Under the pieces are notes generated by a model that had not been told where the DNA came from, searched no databases, and saw only the letters and a program-made list of their open reading frames with translations. Shown piece by piece: positions 32,112 to 41,773 of a stretch of 64,000 nucleotides of DNA. The position numbers and the translations under genes are program-made. How positions within the stretch are numbered: the first letter of the stretch is position 1; each line of letters begins with the position of its first letter. This DNA comes from Alphaproteobacteria bacterium (GTDB lineage: Bacteria; Pseudomonadota; Alphaproteobacteria; Reyranellales; Reyranellaceae): assembly GCA_019635875.1 (NCBI GenBank), contig JAHBYP010000001.1:186001-250000 (forward strand), in the 5' to 3' direction.

Positions 32112-33614
32112 ATGAAGCGCGTGATCCTGGCGACTGCTTTCCTTGCCGGCCTGACAGTGCCGGCAGGCGCGCAGCAGACGCTGCGCATCGGCATCGGCAG
32201 CGATCCCGATGCGCTCGATCCCACGCTGTCGCGCACGGTGGCCGGCCGGCAGGTCTTCGCCGCGATGTGCGACAAGCTGATCGATATCGACGAGAAGTCG
32301 AACCTCGTGCCGCAGCTCGCGACATCGTGGAGCTGGTCGACCGACGGCCGCACGCTCAGCTTGAAGCTGCGCCCGGGCGTGAGCTTCCACGACGGCGAGA
32401 AGATGGACGCCGCGGCGGTCAAGGCGTCGCTCGACCGCCACCTGACCATGCAGGGCTCGACGCGTCGCTCGGAGATGGGGCCGATCAAGCAGATCGCGGC
32501 GGTCGGCGCCGATACAGTGGACATCGAGCTCAACCAGCCCTTCGCGCCGCTGATCTCGGCGCTGGCCGATCGCGCCGGCATGATCATGTCGCCCAAGGCG
32601 ATCGCCGCCCTGGGTGACAGGTTCGCCAATGCGCCGGTCTGCGCCGGCCCGTTCAAGTTTGTGCGCCGCGTCGCGCTGGACCGCATCGAGCTGGAACGCT
32701 TCGCCGATTACTGGGACGCCCGGAACATCCATCTCGACCGCATCGTCTACCTGCCGGTGCCCGACGGCACGGTGCGCCTGAACAACCTGCGTGCCGGCAG
32801 CCTGGACCTGATCGAGGCCGTGCTGCCCAGCGACGTGGCGGATCTGAAGAAGGACACGCGGGTGCGCGTCGCCGCCGGGCCGGGCCTGTCGGCCGTCTAC
32901 ATCTCGTTCAACATCGCCAACGGCCCGCGTGCCCAGGCGCCGATCAACAAGGTCCAGAAGCTGCGCGAGGCGCTCGACTGGGCGATCGACCGCGAGGCCC
33001 TAGCCCAGGTGCTGTCGGACGGCGTCTACATGCCGGGCAACCAGTCGGTGGCGCCGGGCACGGCGTTCTACGCCAGGAGCGTGCCGGTGCCGAAGCGCGA
33101 CGTGGCCAAGGCCAGGGCGCTGATCAAGGAGGCCGGCCTCGAGCGCGTGAAGGTGCACATGTCGCTGCCCAACACGACGGAGTTCAGGCAGGCGGCCGAG
33201 ATCATCCAGGGCATGGTGGGCGAGGCCGGCTTCGACATGGAACTGCAGGTGTTCGAGACCGCGACCCTGCTGCGCGACTGGGTCGCCGGCAATTTCGAGA
33301 GCCTGCTGATCCTGTGGAGCGGACGCGTCGACATCGACGGCAACATCTACAGCTTCAAGGCCTGCGATGGCGCGCTCAACGGCGGCAAGTACTGCAACGC
33401 CGAGGTCGACAGACACCTGAAGGACGGTCGTGGTCGCGTCTACCTGCCGGCGCGGCTCAGCGCCTACGAGGCGGCCGCCAAGATCTATCTCGCCGAACGG
33501 CCATACATCTACCTCTACCACCGCACCAATATCTTCGCCCACGGCGCGAAGCTCGAGGGCCTGCGCCTGATCCCCGACGGGCTGATGCGCGTGCAGGGAC
33601 TGAGGCTCAGGTAA
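32112..33614 (+). CDS. ABC transporter substrate-binding protein, family 5 (peptide/opine type)
   Basis: Periplasmic receptor of 500 aa. The signal peptide MKRVILATAFLAGLTVPAGAQ is followed by LRIGIGSDPDALDPTLSRT, the standard family 5 opening, and by LRPGVSFHDGEKMDAAAVKAS. The C-terminal portion carries WAIDREALAQVLSDG and RPYIYLYHRTNIFAH. No permease or ATPase gene is adjacent, so it is an orphan receptor here. It is divergent from the amidohydrolase and dehydrogenase pair. Confidence 0.9.
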   Translation: MKRVILATAFLAGLTVPAGAQQTLRIGIGSDPDALDPTLSRTVAGRQVFAAMCDKLIDIDEKSNLVPQLATSWSWSTDGRTLSLKLRPGVSFHDGEKMDAAAVKASLDRHLTMQGSTRRSEMGPIKQIAAVGADTVDIELNQPFAPLISALADRAGMIMSPKAIAALGDRFANAPVCAGPFKFVRRVALDRIELERFADYWDARNIHLDRIVYLPVPDGTVRLNNLRAGSLDLIEAVLPSDVADLKKDTRVRVAAGPGLSAVYISFNIANGPRAQAPINKVQKLREALDWAIDREALAQVLSDGVYMPGNQSVAPGTAFYARSVPVPKRDVAKARALIKEAGLERVKVHMSLPNTTEFRQAAEIIQGMVGEAGFDMELQVFETATLLRDWVAGNFESLLILWSGRVDIDGNIYSFKACDGALNGGKYCNAEVDRHLKDGRGRVYLPARLSAYEAAAKIYLAERPYIYLYHRTNIFAHGAKLEGLRLIPDGLMRVQGLRLR

Positions 33615-33680
33615 TTCTCGCATAGGGACTGGACGAACCGCCTCCGGGCGCGTAGAAGGCGCGCCCCCAAGGAGGCTGAG

Positions 33681-34916
33681 ATGAGCGGACGTAGCTACGA
33701 CGTCCTCGCGCAGGACGGTCACAAGCCCATCAAGATGTGGACGCGCGGCGTGATGGTGGCCGACAACGCGGCGCAACAGCTGCGCAACGTGGCGTCGCTG
33801 CCCTTCGTCGGCCCGCACGTCGCGGCGATGCCCGACGTGCATTGGGGCATGGGCGCCACGGTCGGCAGCGTGATCCCGACCAGCGGCGCCATCGTGCCCG
33901 CAGCCGTCGGCGTCGACATTGGCTGCGGCATGTGCGCGTCGCTGACCAATCTGACCGCGTCCGACCTGCCGGACTCGCTGCTCGGCGTGCGCACGGCGAT
34001 CGAGGCGGCGGTGCCGCACGGCCGCACCGACAACGGCCGCGAGAACGACACCGGGACCTGGCGCGGCAATGTCCCGCCGCCGGTCGCCGAGGCAATCGCC
34101 GAGCTGCGCGAGGGCCTGGACAAGGTCGTCGAGACGCGTCCAGCGCTGAGCCGCGCGGCCAAGCGCATGCCCTCGCACGCCGGTACGCTGGGCACCGGCA
34201 ACCACTTCATCGAGGTCTGCCTCGATGAGAAGGACCGCGTGTGGGTGATGCTGCACTCGGGCTCGCGCGGCATCGGCAACGCCATCGGCCAGCTCTTCAT
34301 CGAGCTCGCCAAGCAGGACATGCGGCGCTGGTTCATCAACCTGCCGGACGAGAACCTTGCCTATATTCCTGACGGTTCGGAGCATTTCGGGGCCTACCTG
34401 AAGGCGCTGAACTGGGCGCAGAAGTTTGCCCGGACGAACCGCGAGATCATGATGGCCGCGACGCTGCGCGCCATCGGCGAAGCGCTCGGGCGGCCGGTCG
34501 ACGGCACGGCGATGGCAGTGAACTGCCACCACAACTACGTGTCGAAGGAGCGGCACTTCGGCAACGACGTGTGGCTGACCCGCAAGGGCGCGGTCTCGGC
34601 GAAGGAGGGTGAGCTCGGCATCATCCCCGGCAGCATGGGCGCGCGCTCCTACATCGTGCGCGGCAAGGGCAACCGCGACAGCTTCATGTCGTGCTCGCAC
34701 GGCGCGGGGCGGGCAATGTCGCGCGCCGAGGCCAAGCGCCGCTTCACCCTGGCGGACCACGAAGCGGCGACATCAGGCGTCGAGTGCCGCAAGGACGCCG
34801 AGGTGATCGACGAGACGCCCGGCGCCTACAAGGACATCGACGCCGTCATGGCGGCGCAGACCGACCTGGTCGACATCGTGCACACGCTGCGCCAGATGGT
34901 GTGCGTGAAGGGCTGA
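33681..34916 (+). CDS. rtcB: RtcB family RNA ligase
   Basis: GTP- and Mn-dependent ligase of 411 aa that joins 2',3'-cyclic phosphate or 3'-phosphate RNA ends to 5'-OH. Metal ligands are visible at D79 and C82 in VGVDIGCGM and in GTGNHFIEV, LHSGSRGIG and NCHHNYV. The nucleotidyl-histidine motif is CSHGAGRAMSRAEA. DVHWGMGATVG is also conserved. No archease (rtcA/B partner) is adjacent. A strong terminator follows directly. Confidence 0.94.
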   Translation: MSGRSYDVLAQDGHKPIKMWTRGVMVADNAAQQLRNVASLPFVGPHVAAMPDVHWGMGATVGSVIPTSGAIVPAAVGVDIGCGMCASLTNLTASDLPDSLLGVRTAIEAAVPHGRTDNGRENDTGTWRGNVPPPVAEAIAELREGLDKVVETRPALSRAAKRMPSHAGTLGTGNHFIEVCLDEKDRVWVMLHSGSRGIGNAIGQLFIELAKQDMRRWFINLPDENLAYIPDGSEHFGAYLKALNWAQKFARTNREIMMAATLRAIGEALGRPVDGTAMAVNCHHNYVSKERHFGNDVWLTRKGAVSAKEGELGIIPGSMGARSYIVRGKGNRDSFMSCSHGAGRAMSRAEAKRRFTLADHEAATSGVECRKDAEVIDETPGAYKDIDAVMAAQTDLVDIVHTLRQMVCVKG

Positions 34917-34922
34917 AACGGA

Positions 34923-34948
34923 AGGGCCGGCGAAACGCCGGCCCTTTT
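34923..34948 (+). terminator. Rho-independent terminator after rtcB
   Basis: A nine- to ten-base GC stem (GGGCCGGCG / CGCCGGCCC) with loop AAA is followed immediately by TTTT, six bases after the rtcB stop. Confidence 0.85.
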
Positions 34949-34953
34949 CACTC

Positions 34954-34975
34954 TACCTTCCCCCGGGGGAAGGTA
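34954..34975. repeat. 22-bp palindrome TACCTTCCCCCGGGGGAAGGTA
   Basis: A perfect palindrome with no loop, just downstream of the rtcB terminator and one base before the end of the convergent dehydrogenase gene. It is the core of the large repeat at 7158-7279. Confidence 0.75.
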
Positions 34976-34976
34976 A

Positions 34977-36086
<1,110 letters not shown>

Positions 36087-36104
36087 GCGAGAGTTCCTTG
36101 TGCT

Positions 36105-36176
36105 GGGGGCACGCCACTCCAGTGGCGCGTCTCAGCTCGTTTCACCAAAGACGCGCCACTGGAGTGGCGCGCCCCG
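36105..36176. repeat. second copy of the paired CGCGCCACTCCAGTGGCGCG palindromes
   Basis: Same arrangement as at 17216-17287: ACGCCACTCCAGTGGCGCGT and ACGCGCCACTGGAGTGGCGC separated by about 22 bases. It fills most of the divergent spacer between the alcohol dehydrogenase and the flavoprotein gene. Confidence 0.85.
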
Positions 36177-36211
36177 ACCATCCTAATCGCAGCGCGACAG
36201 GGCGCGCCAGC

Positions 36212-37393
36212 ATGAAGCCCACGGTGACTGTGGTCGGCGGCGGCCCCGCCGGCCTGATGGCGGCCGAGGTGCTGGCCGGCGGCGGCTGCGCGGTGACGGT
36301 CTACGAACGCATGCCAACGGTCGGCCGCAAGCTGCTGATGGCCGGCCGCGGCGGGCTGAACCTCACGCACAGCGAGCCGCGCGAGGCATTCCTGTCGCGC
36401 TACGGCGAGGCGCGCGACTGGCTGACGCCGATGCTCGGTGCGTTTCCGCCGTCGGCGCTGCGGGCCTGGTGCGCATCGCTGGGCGAGGAGACCTTCGTCG
36501 GCTCCAGCGGCCGCGTGTTTCCGAAGAGCTTCAAGGCCTCGCCGCTCCTGCGCGCGTGGCAGCGTCGGCTCGATTCGTTGGGCGTGCGCATCGAGACGCA
36601 GCACCGCTGGCTGGGTTGGGCCGACATCCGTGCCGATGCGAGCGTGCTGGCCCTCGGCGGCGCATCCTGGCCGCGGCTGGGCTCAGACGCATCGTGGGTC
36701 GGCATTCTGCGCCAGCGCGGTGTCGTCGTCAGTCCGCTGCGTCCGGCGAACTGCGGCTTCGAGGTCGATTGGAGCGATCACCTGCGCGAGCGCTTCGCCG
36801 GCCAGCCGCTCAAGCGCATCGCGCTGTCGTTCGGCGAGCAGCGGGTGCGCGGCGAGGCGATGATCACCGCGCACGGCCTGGAGGGCGGCGCCGTCTATGC
36901 GCTCGCGGCGACCCTGCGCGAGGCGATCCTGCGCGATGGTCGCGCGGTCGTGAATGTCGACCTGCTGCCCGATCTCGACGAGTCCGATATAGGCCGGCGG
37001 CTGTCCGAGCCGCGCGGCGCGCGCTCCCTGTCTACCATCCTGCGCCGCATTGGCCTGTCGGCCGCCGCCGTGGCGCTGCTGCACGAGAACCGGTTCGGCG
37101 CGACGCCGGCCGAGATCGCGGCGCGGATCAAGCGCGCGCCCGTGATCGTCGTCGCCGCCCGCCCAATCGAGCGCGCGATCTCGACCGCCGGCGGCATCGC
37201 GCGCGACGAGGTCGACGATGCGCTGATGCTCAAGCGCATCCCCGGCGTGTTTGTCGCCGGCGAGATGCTCGACTGGGAGGCACCGACCGGCGGCTACCTG
37301 CTGCAGGCGACCTTCGCGACAGCGGTTACCGCCGCGCATGGCGCGCTGGGCTATCTCGGTCGCCCGGTCCCGCTACCGATGGGGCCGTGGTAG
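36212..37393 (+). CDS. NAD(P)/FAD-dependent oxidoreductase, TIGR03862 family (BaiN/YhiN-like)
   Basis: Flavoprotein of 393 aa. The FAD loop VTVVGGGPAGLMAAEVLAGG is at the N-terminus, followed by the family signature VGRKLLMAGRGGLNLTHSEP. The C-terminal GVFVAGEMLDWEAPTGGYLLQ is the second FAD-contact region. The TIGR03862 subgroup has no assigned substrate; relatives include the bile acid reductase BaiN. ATG 36212 is used since upstream codons are repeat-derived. An NTF2-like gene follows nine bases later. Confidence 0.9.
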   Translation: MKPTVTVVGGGPAGLMAAEVLAGGGCAVTVYERMPTVGRKLLMAGRGGLNLTHSEPREAFLSRYGEARDWLTPMLGAFPPSALRAWCASLGEETFVGSSGRVFPKSFKASPLLRAWQRRLDSLGVRIETQHRWLGWADIRADASVLALGGASWPRLGSDASWVGILRQRGVVVSPLRPANCGFEVDWSDHLRERFAGQPLKRIALSFGEQRVRGEAMITAHGLEGGAVYALAATLREAILRDGRAVVNVDLLPDLDESDIGRRLSEPRGARSLSTILRRIGLSAAAVALLHENRFGATPAEIAARIKRAPVIVVAARPIERAISTAGGIARDEVDDALMLKRIPGVFVAGEMLDWEAPTGGYLLQATFATAVTAAHGALGYLGRPVPLPMGPW

Positions 37394-37402
37394 AGGGTCG
37401 CA

Positions 37403-37765
37403 ATGTCCGAGATCATCGACGCCTACATGGCTGCCTGGAACGAGCCCAACGAGGCTCGGCGCGACGCACTCCTGCGCCAATGCTGGGCCGAGGACGGCGT
37501 CTACACCGATCCGGGCGTGTACCTCGTCGGCGCGACCGCCCTGTCGGCGCGCATCGAGCAGAAGCAGCGCGAACGTCCGGGCGCGCGGCTCGTCCTCATG
37601 AGCGCCGTCGATGCGCATCACGGCCGCTTCCGCTTCCATTGGCGGCTGATCAACGCCAACGGTGGTCCCGGGCCGAAATCCGTCGACTTCGGCCAGTTCG
37701 GCGCCGACGGTCGCATCGCGCTGATGGTGGGCTTCTTCGGCCCACCGCCCGAGGATCGCGACTAG
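37403..37765 (+). CDS. nuclear transport factor 2 (SnoaL-like) family protein
   Basis: A 120-aa cone-fold protein. The pattern IIDAYMAAWNEPNEARRDALLRQCWAEDGVYTDPG is typical of SnoaL/NTF2-like proteins. No catalytic residues can be assigned with confidence. It probably shares a transcript with the preceding flavoprotein and overlaps the convergent cupin gene by four bases. Confidence 0.85.
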   Translation: MSEIIDAYMAAWNEPNEARRDALLRQCWAEDGVYTDPGVYLVGATALSARIEQKQRERPGARLVLMSAVDAHHGRFRFHWRLINANGGPGPKSVDFGQFGADGRIALMVGFFGPPPEDRD

Positions 37766-38307
37766 CCCGAGGCCGAGGCGCTCTCGATCACTAATGCCTT
37801 CTTCTGCGCCAGGTCGTATTTCAGCCGCTGCACGTAGTCGAGGTCGCGGCCGGTGACGCGCACGAAGCGCGAGCCCTCGGGATAGTCAATGGAATGGATG
37901 TCGCCGACGTCATAGCAGCCGGCATGGCCGGGCTCGAGGCGGTAGGTCTTCACCGGCTCGAGTTCCGCCGGGCCGGCGCCGTCGCCTTTGTCGAGGCGCT
38001 TCCACACCGTCATGTCGGTGTGCTTGATCGCCTGGCCGTAGACCGCCCAGGACGGGCCGTGGTCGTGCGGCGGCGATTTGTGTGCGCCATTGTTGACGTG
38101 ACCGAGCACGACGAAGCCCAGCTCCTTGTCCTCGTAGAGCGTGGTGCGGCCCTTGGGGGCATTCTCGCCCACCGCCTTCTCGACGAAGTCCTTGTTGGTC
38201 AGCAGCTTCTCCAGCAGCACGCGCACCTTCTCGCGGCCATCGCGGCCGGGCGTGCCCTTCAGCGCGTCGTGCGCGTCGCGGCAGAATTCGTCGAGCGTGT
38301 AGACCAT
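37762..38307 (-). CDS. cupin family protein (cysteine-dioxygenase-like fold)
   Basis: A 181-aa protein with a C-terminal cupin barrel. Metal-binding residues are suggested by SPPHDHGPSWAVYGQ (HxH) and the later DVGDIHSIDYPEG. The resemblance is to the COG5553/cysteine dioxygenase group, but substrate is unknown. GGGAGGA stands directly before the ATG at 38307; a longer frame upstream overlaps the divergent gene region and is rejected. Confidence 0.83.
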   Translation of the reverse strand: MVYTLDEFCRDAHDALKGTPGRDGREKVRVLLEKLLTNKDFVEKAVGENAPKGRTTLYEDKELGFVVLGHVNNGAHKSPPHDHGPSWAVYGQAIKHTDMTVWKRLDKGDGAGPAELEPVKTYRLEPGHAGCYDVGDIHSIDYPEGSRFVRVTGRDLDYVQRLKYDLAQKKALVIESASASG

Positions 38308-38386
38308 GGTTTCCTCCCGGCGAAACTCGGCTGTCCCGATGGATGCTAGGCTACTCCTCCGGCAGCCGCGCACAAGGGAGCGAGAC

Positions 38387-39133
38387 GTGAAGAAGGACCC
38401 GTTCGATTTCACCGGCAAGGTGGCGCTCATCACCGGCGGCAGCCGCGGCATGGGCCGCCAGATGGCGCTGGCCTTCGCCGAGCGCGGCGCCGACGTAGTG
38501 ATCACCAGCCGCAAGATCGACTCGTGCGAGAAGGTCGCCACCGAGGTGCGCGCGATGGGCCGCCGCGCGCTGCCCTATGACTGCAACGTGGCGCGCTGGG
38601 AGGAACTCGACGGGCTGGTCGACGCCGCCTATGCCGCCTTCGGCAAGGTCGACATCCTGGTGTGCAACGCTGGCAGCTCGCCGATCGCGCCGTCCTCCGT
38701 GGAAACCAGCGAGCAGCTGTTCGACCGGGTGATCTCGCTGAACTTCAAGGGCCCGTTCCGTCTCAACGCGCTGATCGGCAGCCGCATGATGCAGGGCGAC
38801 GGCGGCTGCATCATCAACGTCAGCAGCGTCGGCGCACTCAGGCCGCGGCCGCAGATCATCCCCTATGCCGGCGCCAAGGCGGGGCTGAACGCGATGACGG
38901 TCGGCTTCGCCTTCGAGTTCGGCCCCAAGGTGCGGGTCAACACCATCTCGCCCGGCCGCTTCCTCACCGACATCTCGGATGCCTGGCCGGAGGAGCACAA
39001 GAAGAACAGTAGCGCCGCGCTCAAGCGCAGCGGCCAGCCCGAGGAGATCGTCACCGCCGCGCTCTACCTGGCGAGCGATGCGTCGTCCTTCACCACGGGC
39101 TCCAACATCCAGGTCGATGGCGGGATTGCCTGA
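38387..39133 (+). CDS. SDR family NAD(P)-dependent oxidoreductase
   Basis: Short-chain dehydrogenase of 248 aa starting at GTG 38387 behind GGGAG. The cofactor loop is TGGSRGMGRQMA, the structural motif is NAG in LVCNAGSS, and the active site comprises Ser in NVSSVGAL and Tyr/Lys in PYAGAKAGLN. The end QVDGGIA is typical. FabG-like; the substrate is unknown. Confidence 0.92.
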   Translation: MKKDPFDFTGKVALITGGSRGMGRQMALAFAERGADVVITSRKIDSCEKVATEVRAMGRRALPYDCNVARWEELDGLVDAAYAAFGKVDILVCNAGSSPIAPSSVETSEQLFDRVISLNFKGPFRLNALIGSRMMQGDGGCIINVSSVGALRPRPQIIPYAGAKAGLNAMTVGFAFEFGPKVRVNTISPGRFLTDISDAWPEEHKKNSSAALKRSGQPEEIVTAALYLASDASSFTTGSNIQVDGGIA

Positions 39134-39144
39134 GGGCTGTGGTG

Positions 39145-39942
39145 TCAGCCGTAGAGCGCGAGGATGCCGCGCAGGCTGACATAGAGGCCGGCGGTGATCA
39201 CGAAACCGGCGAACAGCCGGGTCAGGACCGTCTTGTGTCGGGCCAGCGCGGCGTTGGCGCGGGCACCCAGCATCGCACCGGCCACGCCTCCGGCGATCAG
39301 CAGTCCGGCGATGCGCCAGTCGATCAGACCCGACCAGGCATAACTCGACGCCGACGCCAGGCCGAACGCGGTGACAGCCACGAGCGAGGCGCTTGTGGCG
39401 GCCGCCAGGCTCATGCCTGTCGCCATCATCAGTCCCGGCACGATCAGGAAGCCACCGCCGATGCCGAAGAAGCCGGACAGCACGCCGACTCCGGCGCCCA
39501 GACCGACGAGGCGTGGCACCAGGCGCGAGGCGCTGCCGCGCGTCAGCCAGACATCGTCGCCGCCGGCGGGTCGCGAGCGCAACATCAGCGCACCGACCAC
39601 GATCATGACCAGCCCGAAGAGCGCCAGCAGCCTCTGTCCCTCCGTCGCCTTGCCGAGGGCGGCGCCCAGCAGTGCGCCGCCGACCCCGGCAATGCTGAAC
39701 ACCGCCGCGCAGGGCCAGTGGATACGCGTGCGCCGCGCATGCAGTCCCAGGCTGAAGCTGGCGTTTGCCGCGACCGCCAGCGCGGCGGTGCCGACCGCGG
39801 CGTGGGTCGAGGGCATGCCGACGAGATAGACGAGCAGGGGAACGGCGAGGATCGATCCGCCGCCGCCGATCAGCGCGAGCACGACGCCGATCGCGGCGCC
39901 GGAGCCGAGCGCCAGCGCGGCCGGAGCGAAGGCCGCGATCAT
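39145..39942 (-). CDS. sulfite exporter TauE/SafE family membrane protein
   Basis: Integral membrane protein of 265 aa with about eight hydrophobic segments. GVVLALIGGGGSILAVPLLVY and GFFGIGGGFLIVPGLMM are the two duplicated TauE/SafE signature regions. Relatives export sulfite, sulfonates or thiosulfate. It overlaps the upstream rhodanese gene by four bases (ATGA), and the operon is led by a sulfide-responsive repressor, so a sulfur anion is the likely cargo. Confidence 0.9.
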   Translation of the reverse strand: MIAAFAPAALALGSGAAIGVVLALIGGGGSILAVPLLVYLVGMPSTHAAVGTAALAVAANASFSLGLHARRTRIHWPCAAVFSIAGVGGALLGAALGKATEGQRLLALFGLVMIVVGALMLRSRPAGGDDVWLTRGSASRLVPRLVGLGAGVGVLSGFFGIGGGFLIVPGLMMATGMSLAAATSASLVAVTAFGLASASSYAWSGLIDWRIAGLLIAGGVAGAMLGARANAALARHKTVLTRLFAGFVITAGLYVSLRGILALYG

Positions 39943-40466
39943 GCGACCGTGCCTCTTGCCGGACGATTCCACGGCATCATCGCCAGCAGCTTTGCCATGC
40001 CGCACCAGCCGCTGACACCGGCGAAGACGAGCCCGGCGCCGACGAACGCGGACAACGCGACGAATGATGGCGCCACGGTCAGGGCCAGCACCGCGCCGAT
40101 CACCACGAGGCTGCCGGCGGTGATCTGCACCTGGCGCATGATCTCCAGCGGCTGCCTGCGGTCGACCGCCACCGGCAGGCCGGCCTTCTTCCATGCTTCG
40201 ATGCCGCCTTCCAGGATGTACGCGTCACAGGCCGCGGCCTCGGCGAGGCGTTGCGTGTTGGCTTTGGTGCGCGCGCCGGAGCGGCAGTGGAAGACGATCG
40301 CCCGCGCGCCGGCGGAGTGGATCGGCGCCAGGCGCGACAGGGCCTCGTGGCGTGCGCCCGGCACCCATTCGCGGCGATGCTCGTCGAGCTCGCGGATGTC
40401 GACGAGGATCGCGCCCTGGTCGATGAGTTGCCGGGCGGCCTGTGGGGCGATAGCGGGAAGCGTCAT
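39939..40466 (-). CDS. rhodanese-DUF2892 fusion protein
   Basis: A 175-aa protein of two parts. Residues 1-105 form a rhodanese domain with the catalytic loop FHCRSGART (Cys61), which carries a persulfide. Residues from about 115 form a DUF2892 membrane hairpin (ITAGSLVVIGAVLALTVAPS and FVALSAFVGAGLVFAGVSGW). The enzyme would sit on the cytoplasmic face of the membrane and hand sulfur on. It lies between a BigR-like repressor and a TauE exporter, as in known sulfide-detoxification operons. Confidence 0.9.
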   Translation of the reverse strand: MTLPAIAPQAARQLIDQGAILVDIRELDEHRREWVPGARHEALSRLAPIHSAGARAIVFHCRSGARTKANTQRLAEAAACDAYILEGGIEAWKKAGLPVAVDRRQPLEIMRQVQITAGSLVVIGAVLALTVAPSFVALSAFVGAGLVFAGVSGWCGMAKLLAMMPWNRPARGTVA

Positions 40467-40490
40467 GGTCGATCCTCCAGAGAAAGCGGT

Positions 40491-40811
40491 TCAATCCCGG
40501 CAGTAGAGGCGATGGAGCGTTGCCAGCAGCGTGCCGATGCGGGGATCGGCGATGCGGTACCAGATCGTCTGCGCCTCGCGGCGGAAGGCGACGATCCCTT
40601 CCTCGCGCATCCGGGCGAGATGCTGGGACAGCGCCGATTGCGACAGGCCCACGTCATTCGCCAGCGCGCCGACCGTCTCCTCCCCCTGTTCCATGAGCCG
40701 GCACAGGATCAGCAGGCGCCGATCGTTGGCCAGGGCGCGAAGCAGGTCGGCGACCTCCGCGGCCCTGCTTTCCAGTGCTTTTGCGTCGATGCGGGTTGCT
40801 GCTGTCGGCAT
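40491..40811 (-). CDS. ArsR family repressor, BigR/SqrR-like sulfide sensor
   Basis: Winged-helix repressor of 106 aa. The recognition helix is in VGLSQSALSQHLARMREEGIV. Two cysteines, C37 (LLILCRLM) and C104 (HRLYCRD), occupy the positions of the BigR/SqrR pair that forms a disulfide or polysulfide bridge on persulfide exposure, releasing DNA. It heads the rhodanese/TauE operon and is divergent from a persulfide dioxygenase gene, with an AT-rich palindrome between them. Confidence 0.86.
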   Translation of the reverse strand: MPTAATRIDAKALESRAAEVADLLRALANDRRLLILCRLMEQGEETVGALANDVGLSQSALSQHLARMREEGIVAFRREAQTIWYRIADPRIGTLLATLHRLYCRD

Positions 40812-40841
40812 GGTCGCTGCTGTTGTTTAGGTATTGCTAAT

Positions 40842-40855
40842 TTAGTATATACTAA
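40842..40855. promoter_or_regulatory. palindromic operator for the BigR-like repressor
   Basis: TTAGTATATACTAA is a perfect 14-base palindrome and continues as an imperfect AT-rich dyad on both sides (AAT and TAT flanks). It lies between the divergent repressor and persulfide dioxygenase genes, 31 bases from one start and 37 from the other. AT-rich dyads of this type are the known BigR binding sites. Confidence 0.7.
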
Positions 40856-40891
40856 TATATCTGTCAAGTATCCACATTGGAGACACGACAG

Positions 40892-41770
40892 ATGACGTCA
40901 TCACCCGACATCGAGGCCTTCTTCGATGAAGCGACCTTCACCATCAGCTACCTGGTTGCCGACCCCACAACCGGTCGGACCGTGATCGTCGATCCCGTGC
41001 TCGACTACGATCCCCGCTCCGGCAAGGTGTCGACCGCTTCCGCCGACAGGCTTCTCGCGCGCATCGCCGACCGCGGGTGCGGGGTGGACTGGATCCTCGA
41101 GACCCACGCTCATGCCGATCACCTGAGCGCCGCGCAGTACTTGAGGGTGCGCACCGGCGCCGCCGTCGTGATCGGCGAGCACATCCGCGACGTGCAGCGC
41201 ATCTTCGGGCCGGTGTTCAACGCCGCCGACGTCAGCGGCGAAGGTCGGGAGTTCGACCGATTGGTGCGCGACGGCGAGCGCCTGAGGCTGGGTGGCCTGG
41301 AGATCGAGGTGATGCACCTGCCGGGCCACACGCCGGCGGACGTCGCCTATCGGATCGGCGACGCGGTGTTCGTCGGCGACACGATCTTCATGCCCGACTA
41401 CGGCACCGCCCGTGCCGACTTCCCCGGCGGCGATGCGGGCACGCTCTACGCCTCGATCCGGCGCCTGCTGTCACTGCCACCCGAGACCCGCCTGTTCATG
41501 TGCCACGACTACAAGGCACCCGGCCGCAATACCTATGCCTGGGAGACCACGGTGGGCGAGCAGCGGGCCAGGAACGTGCATGTGCGTGACGGTGTCGATC
41601 AGGCCGCCTTCGTCGCCATGCGCAAGCAGCGCGATGCGACGCTGGCGGCGCCGGTCCTGCTGCTGCCCTCGATCCAGGTCAACATGCGCGCCGGGCGGTT
41701 GCCGCCGGCCGACGCCAACGGCACCCGCTACCTGCGCGTCCCGCTGCGCGTGCCGGAGGGCGTCGCCTGA
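40892..41770 (+). CDS. blh: MBL-fold persulfide dioxygenase (Blh/ETHE1-like)
   Basis: Iron-dependent dioxygenase of 292 aa that converts glutathione persulfide to sulfite. Metal ligands are H72, H74, D76 and H77 in ETHAHADHLS, then His in MHLPGHTPAD, Asp in FVGDTIFMPDYG and His in FMCHDYKAPGR. IDPVLDYDPRSG is typical of the Blh branch. ATG 40892 follows GGAGAC. Sulfite made here could be exported by the divergent TauE protein. Confidence 0.9.
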   Translation: MTSSPDIEAFFDEATFTISYLVADPTTGRTVIVDPVLDYDPRSGKVSTASADRLLARIADRGCGVDWILETHAHADHLSAAQYLRVRTGAAVVIGEHIRDVQRIFGPVFNAADVSGEGREFDRLVRDGERLRLGGLEIEVMHLPGHTPADVAYRIGDAVFVGDTIFMPDYGTARADFPGGDAGTLYASIRRLLSLPPETRLFMCHDYKAPGRNTYAWETTVGEQRARNVHVRDGVDQAAFVAMRKQRDATLAAPVLLLPSIQVNMRAGRLPPADANGTRYLRVPLRVPEGVA

Positions 41771-41773
41771 GCG

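Noticed and set aside
33000..34760. 586-codon open frame antisense to rtcB
   Set aside because: Antisense shadow; rtcB on the plus strand has all catalytic motifs.
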